64,000 nt of DNA from the NCBI GenBank assembly GCA_964533215.1, contig CAZHLJ010000001.1, positions 744,001 to 808,000 on the forward strand, read 5' to 3'. The translations under genes and the position numbers were made by a program. The stretch comes from Bact-08 sp964533215 (lineage in GTDB: Bacteria; Bacteroidota; Bacteroidia; Bacteroidales; UBA932). How positions within the stretch are numbered: the stretch's first letter is position 1; every line of letters starts with the position of its first letter. The notes below the pieces were generated by a model. That model was given only the letters and a program-made list of their open reading frames with translations, made no database searches and was not told the origin of the DNA. Positions 62,209 to 64,000 of this stretch are shown here, in pieces.

Positions 62209-62703
62209 ATGATGAAACCAATTACTGATCTTATCAAGGACCTTGCAGACCAATATGGCAGAGAAAGGAACAACCTTCTTCCTATTCTCCAGGGGGTGGT
62301 GGAACAGGAAAAATACCTTTCTGAATATTCAATGATTGAGATAGCCAGAGAGCTGGACCTGCCTGCGGCTGAAGTTTTCGGGACAGCAACATTCTACTCT
62401 TTTCTTGAACATAGAAAAATGGGGAGATATGTGATAAGGATATGTAAGACAATTACTTGTTCTATGAAGGGCGAGAATCAGATTTTGCTGGCCATTCAGG
62501 AGATGCTAAAAATAGGTGTGGGTGAGACCACCCCTGACGGTAATTTTACATTGCTTCAGACAAATTGTCTTGGCTTCTGCCATAAAGCACCTGCAATGCT
62601 TATCAACAATGAAGTGTATAACGAGCTGACTCCGGAAAAAATCCGCGAGATACTGAGTATGTACATGAACAGGAAAAGGGAGGATGGTACAGATGTCAAC
62701 TAA
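62209..62703 (+). CDS. NuoE-like [2Fe-2S] subunit
   Basis: 164 residues. The thioredoxin-like [2Fe-2S] domain has its four ligands in CKTITCSMKG and CLGFCHKAP, and the helical N-terminus (LLPILQGVVEQEKYLSE) is typical. This is the small subunit of NADH-linked complexes: Nuo complex I, HydABC bifurcating hydrogenase or NAD-formate dehydrogenase. The start at 62209 (ATGATG) follows an in-frame TTG. It overlaps the next gene by 20 bp. Confidence 0.93.
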   Translation: MMKPITDLIKDLADQYGRERNNLLPILQGVVEQEKYLSEYSMIEIARELDLPAAEVFGTATFYSFLEHRKMGRYVIRICKTITCSMKGENQILLAIQEMLKIGVGETTPDGNFTLLQTNCLGFCHKAPAMLINNEVYNELTPEKIREILSMYMNRKREDGTDVN

Positions 62704-63877
62704 TTATCAACTTAAAAGGGCCGATTTCATCTTTAAGAATGAAAACGACTGGGAAGAGGTGTTAAGTAAAAGCTTAAACCGTTCTCCCCAAGAACTGATT
62801 AATGAATTGATCAGCTCGGAACTGAAAGGCAGAGGCGGTGCCGGTTTTCCTACAGGTCTAAAATGGAAGGTCTGTGCAGAGGCCGCGGACGATACGAAGT
62901 ATGTAATATGCAATGCAGATGAGGGCGAGCCGGGAACATTCAAGGACCGTGAGATTCTTTCCAGAGTGCCATTCAAAGTTCTGACAGCTATTGCTATATG
63001 TGGTTATGTCACTGGGGCCAGGAATGGCTTCATCTATCTCCGAGGCGAGTATTTCTTTTTACAGCCGGAGCTGAACAAGGCTATCAGGGAGTTTGAGTAT
63101 TACTGCAGGGAGATCAAGTTCGATTTCACTATAAGGATATTCATGGGAAGTGGAGCCTATATCTGTGGGGAGGAGACGGCGCTCTTCGAATCAATGGAGG
63201 GAAAACGCGGAGAGCCAAGAAACAAGCCTCCTTTCCCTTCTACATATGGCTATATGGGCAAGCCTACTGTAATCAACAATGTAGAGACTCTTGCACATAC
63301 ATATACGATTTTTAAATATGGCTCGAAACGCTTTTACGATCTGGGGGTCCAGTATTCCAGAGGTTCAAAATTGTTTTCTGTCTCAGGAGATACCCCGAAA
63401 CCTGGAATTTATGAATTGGAGCTGGGTATGAGCCTTGCAGATTTTGTAGAAGAGTTCGGTGATGACGACACAAAGGCAGTTCAGGTTGGTGGTGCATCAG
63501 GCTTTCTGGTGCCACGGAAAAAATTCAACGAGACAAATATCGGCTTTCAGGGTAAGCTTACCGGAATCTCCTTGCCTACAGGAGGATCTATGATGCTTTT
63601 CAACAGCTCCCGCTCTATGTACAATGTCTTGGACAACTACCTTAAGTTTTTTGCAGAAGAGTCTTGCGGACAATGTACTCCATGCAGGGTTGGCTGCCAG
63701 CAGCTTATGAGAGGGATCAAGGCCATAAAGCGGGGGGAAAAGAATGCCCAGTATCTTGATAAGTTATTACGGTTGACCGAAACCATGCAATACACTGCCA
63801 AATGTGGTCTTGGACAATCGGTGGCTAACTCGTTTTCGTCTATTGTCGAAAATTTCAGGGAAGAGATGATTTACTAA
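62684..63877 (+). CDS. NuoF-like NADH/FMN-binding subunit
   Basis: 397 residues. FMN/NADH motifs ELKGRGGAGFPTGLKW and GSGAYICGEETALFESMEG, and the [4Fe-4S] ligands CGQCTPCRVGC plus a later Cys in KCGLGQ. The extra N-terminal [2Fe-2S] and C-terminal 2x[4Fe-4S] domains seen in many HydB/HndC subunits are absent, so this is the minimal form. Oxidises NADH or reduces NAD+. An ATG three codons later (62693) is also possible. Confidence 0.93.
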   Translation: MVQMSTNYQLKRADFIFKNENDWEEVLSKSLNRSPQELINELISSELKGRGGAGFPTGLKWKVCAEAADDTKYVICNADEGEPGTFKDREILSRVPFKVLTAIAICGYVTGARNGFIYLRGEYFFLQPELNKAIREFEYYCREIKFDFTIRIFMGSGAYICGEETALFESMEGKRGEPRNKPPFPSTYGYMGKPTVINNVETLAHTYTIFKYGSKRFYDLGVQYSRGSKLFSVSGDTPKPGIYELELGMSLADFVEEFGDDDTKAVQVGGASGFLVPRKKFNETNIGFQGKLTGISLPTGGSMMLFNSSRSMYNVLDNYLKFFAEESCGQCTPCRVGCQQLMRGIKAIKRGEKNAQYLDKLLRLTETMQYTAKCGLGQSVANSFSSIVENFREEMIY

Positions 63878-63896
63878 TTCTGACAAATTATCTGTT

Positions 63897-64000
63897 ATGG
63901 GAAAGAAAATTAAAATATCAATCAATGGTGTATCCGTTGAAATTGAGCCGGGAACATCCATACTGGACGCTGCCCGCCAGACAGGTGTTATCATCCCAAC
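63897..64000 (+). CDS. Start of a [2Fe-2S]-bearing catalytic subunit (partial)
   Basis: The last 34 codons in the window read MGKKIKISINGVSVEIEPGT and continue SILDAARQTGVIIP, the N-terminal ferredoxin fold of HydA, NuoG or FdhA proteins; the cysteine ligands would come just after the cut. With the two upstream subunits this predicts a trimeric [FeFe]-hydrogenase (HydABC) or an NAD-linked formate dehydrogenase. The window does not settle which. Confidence 0.8.
   Translation, partial: MGKKIKISINGVSVEIEPGTSILDAARQTGVIIP

Noticed and set aside
1..64000. tRNA, rRNA, CRISPR or insertion sequences
   Set aside because: I looked for cloverleaf-like intergenic spans, regularly spaced repeats and transposase motifs and found none; most gaps are too short for them.

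Overview
The window is a chromosomal segment of a member of the Bacteroidota, most likely an anaerobic Bacteroidales. Three things point there. Families largely confined to this phylum are present (DUF4270, DUF3098, DUF4294, GSCFA, the DUF5117/DUF4953-type metalloprotease). Promoters repeatedly show the Bacteroidota -7 box TAnnTTTG. Shine-Dalgarno sequences are mostly absent. Genus cannot be resolved by reading alone. I see no tRNA, rRNA, CRISPR array, insertion sequence or prophage; nearly all of it is core genome.

Layout. 1-779: 3' end of fabF. 920-3098 (-): a GT5-like glycosyltransferase domain protein and a DUF4270 lipoprotein. 3193-5885: envelope operon ftsX, DUF3098, uppP, lpxH. 5895-7697: DUF4294 protein (-) and an M19 dipeptidase (+). 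7714-18596: one long ribosomal-protein operon from rplP to rplQ, including secY, map, infA, rpmJ and rpoA. It has its own strong promoter and a roughly 115-nt leader, and rpsJ to rpsC, which normally precede rplP, are not here. 18675-25497: cutC, a transglutaminase-like lipoprotein, a nucleoside symporter, tgt and an LptG-type permease. 25604-28973: threonine dehydrogenase (-), queG, a GSCFA protein and an HU protein. 29024-34666 (-): alaS, an LptF-type permease, fmt, thiN. 34765-42941 (+): two M23 peptidases, a MerR regulator, NIF3, a zinc-ribbon coiled-coil protein, an aminotransferase, dnaB, DUF3108, RseC-like and TPR proteins.

42914-50586 is a molybdenum/tungsten block: a ModB/ModC-like transporter without a visible binding protein (-), then a MOSC-MogA fusion, moaC and a short moaA (-) downstream of a SpoU methyltransferase. 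A divergent metalloprotease and NapH-like polyferredoxin pair lies between. 50643-59771 (+) holds a CDGSH protein, a complete tripartite RND efflux system, a small LTxxQ-like periplasmic protein and a large TonB-receptor-like outer-membrane protein. 59778-61927 (-): a serine hydrolase and a SIMPL-domain protein. 62209-64000 (+): NuoE-like and NuoF-like subunits and the first 34 codons of a [2Fe-2S] catalytic subunit, the start of an NAD-linked [FeFe]-hydrogenase or formate dehydrogenase. If it is the latter, the cofactor genes upstream would serve it.

The strongest unusual observations are these: four genes whose ATG lies exactly 4 nt after a TAnnTTTG box, predicting leaderless mRNAs; a perfect 16-bp palindrome forming two back-to-back -7 boxes; a Tgt lacking the three cysteines of its zinc site; the ribosomal cluster starting at rplP with a structured leader; two tetraloop hairpins between rpsN and rpsH; basic low-complexity tails on L5 and L17; and nested inverted repeats in the largest gene-free stretch. 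I did not find a clearly novel multi-gene system.
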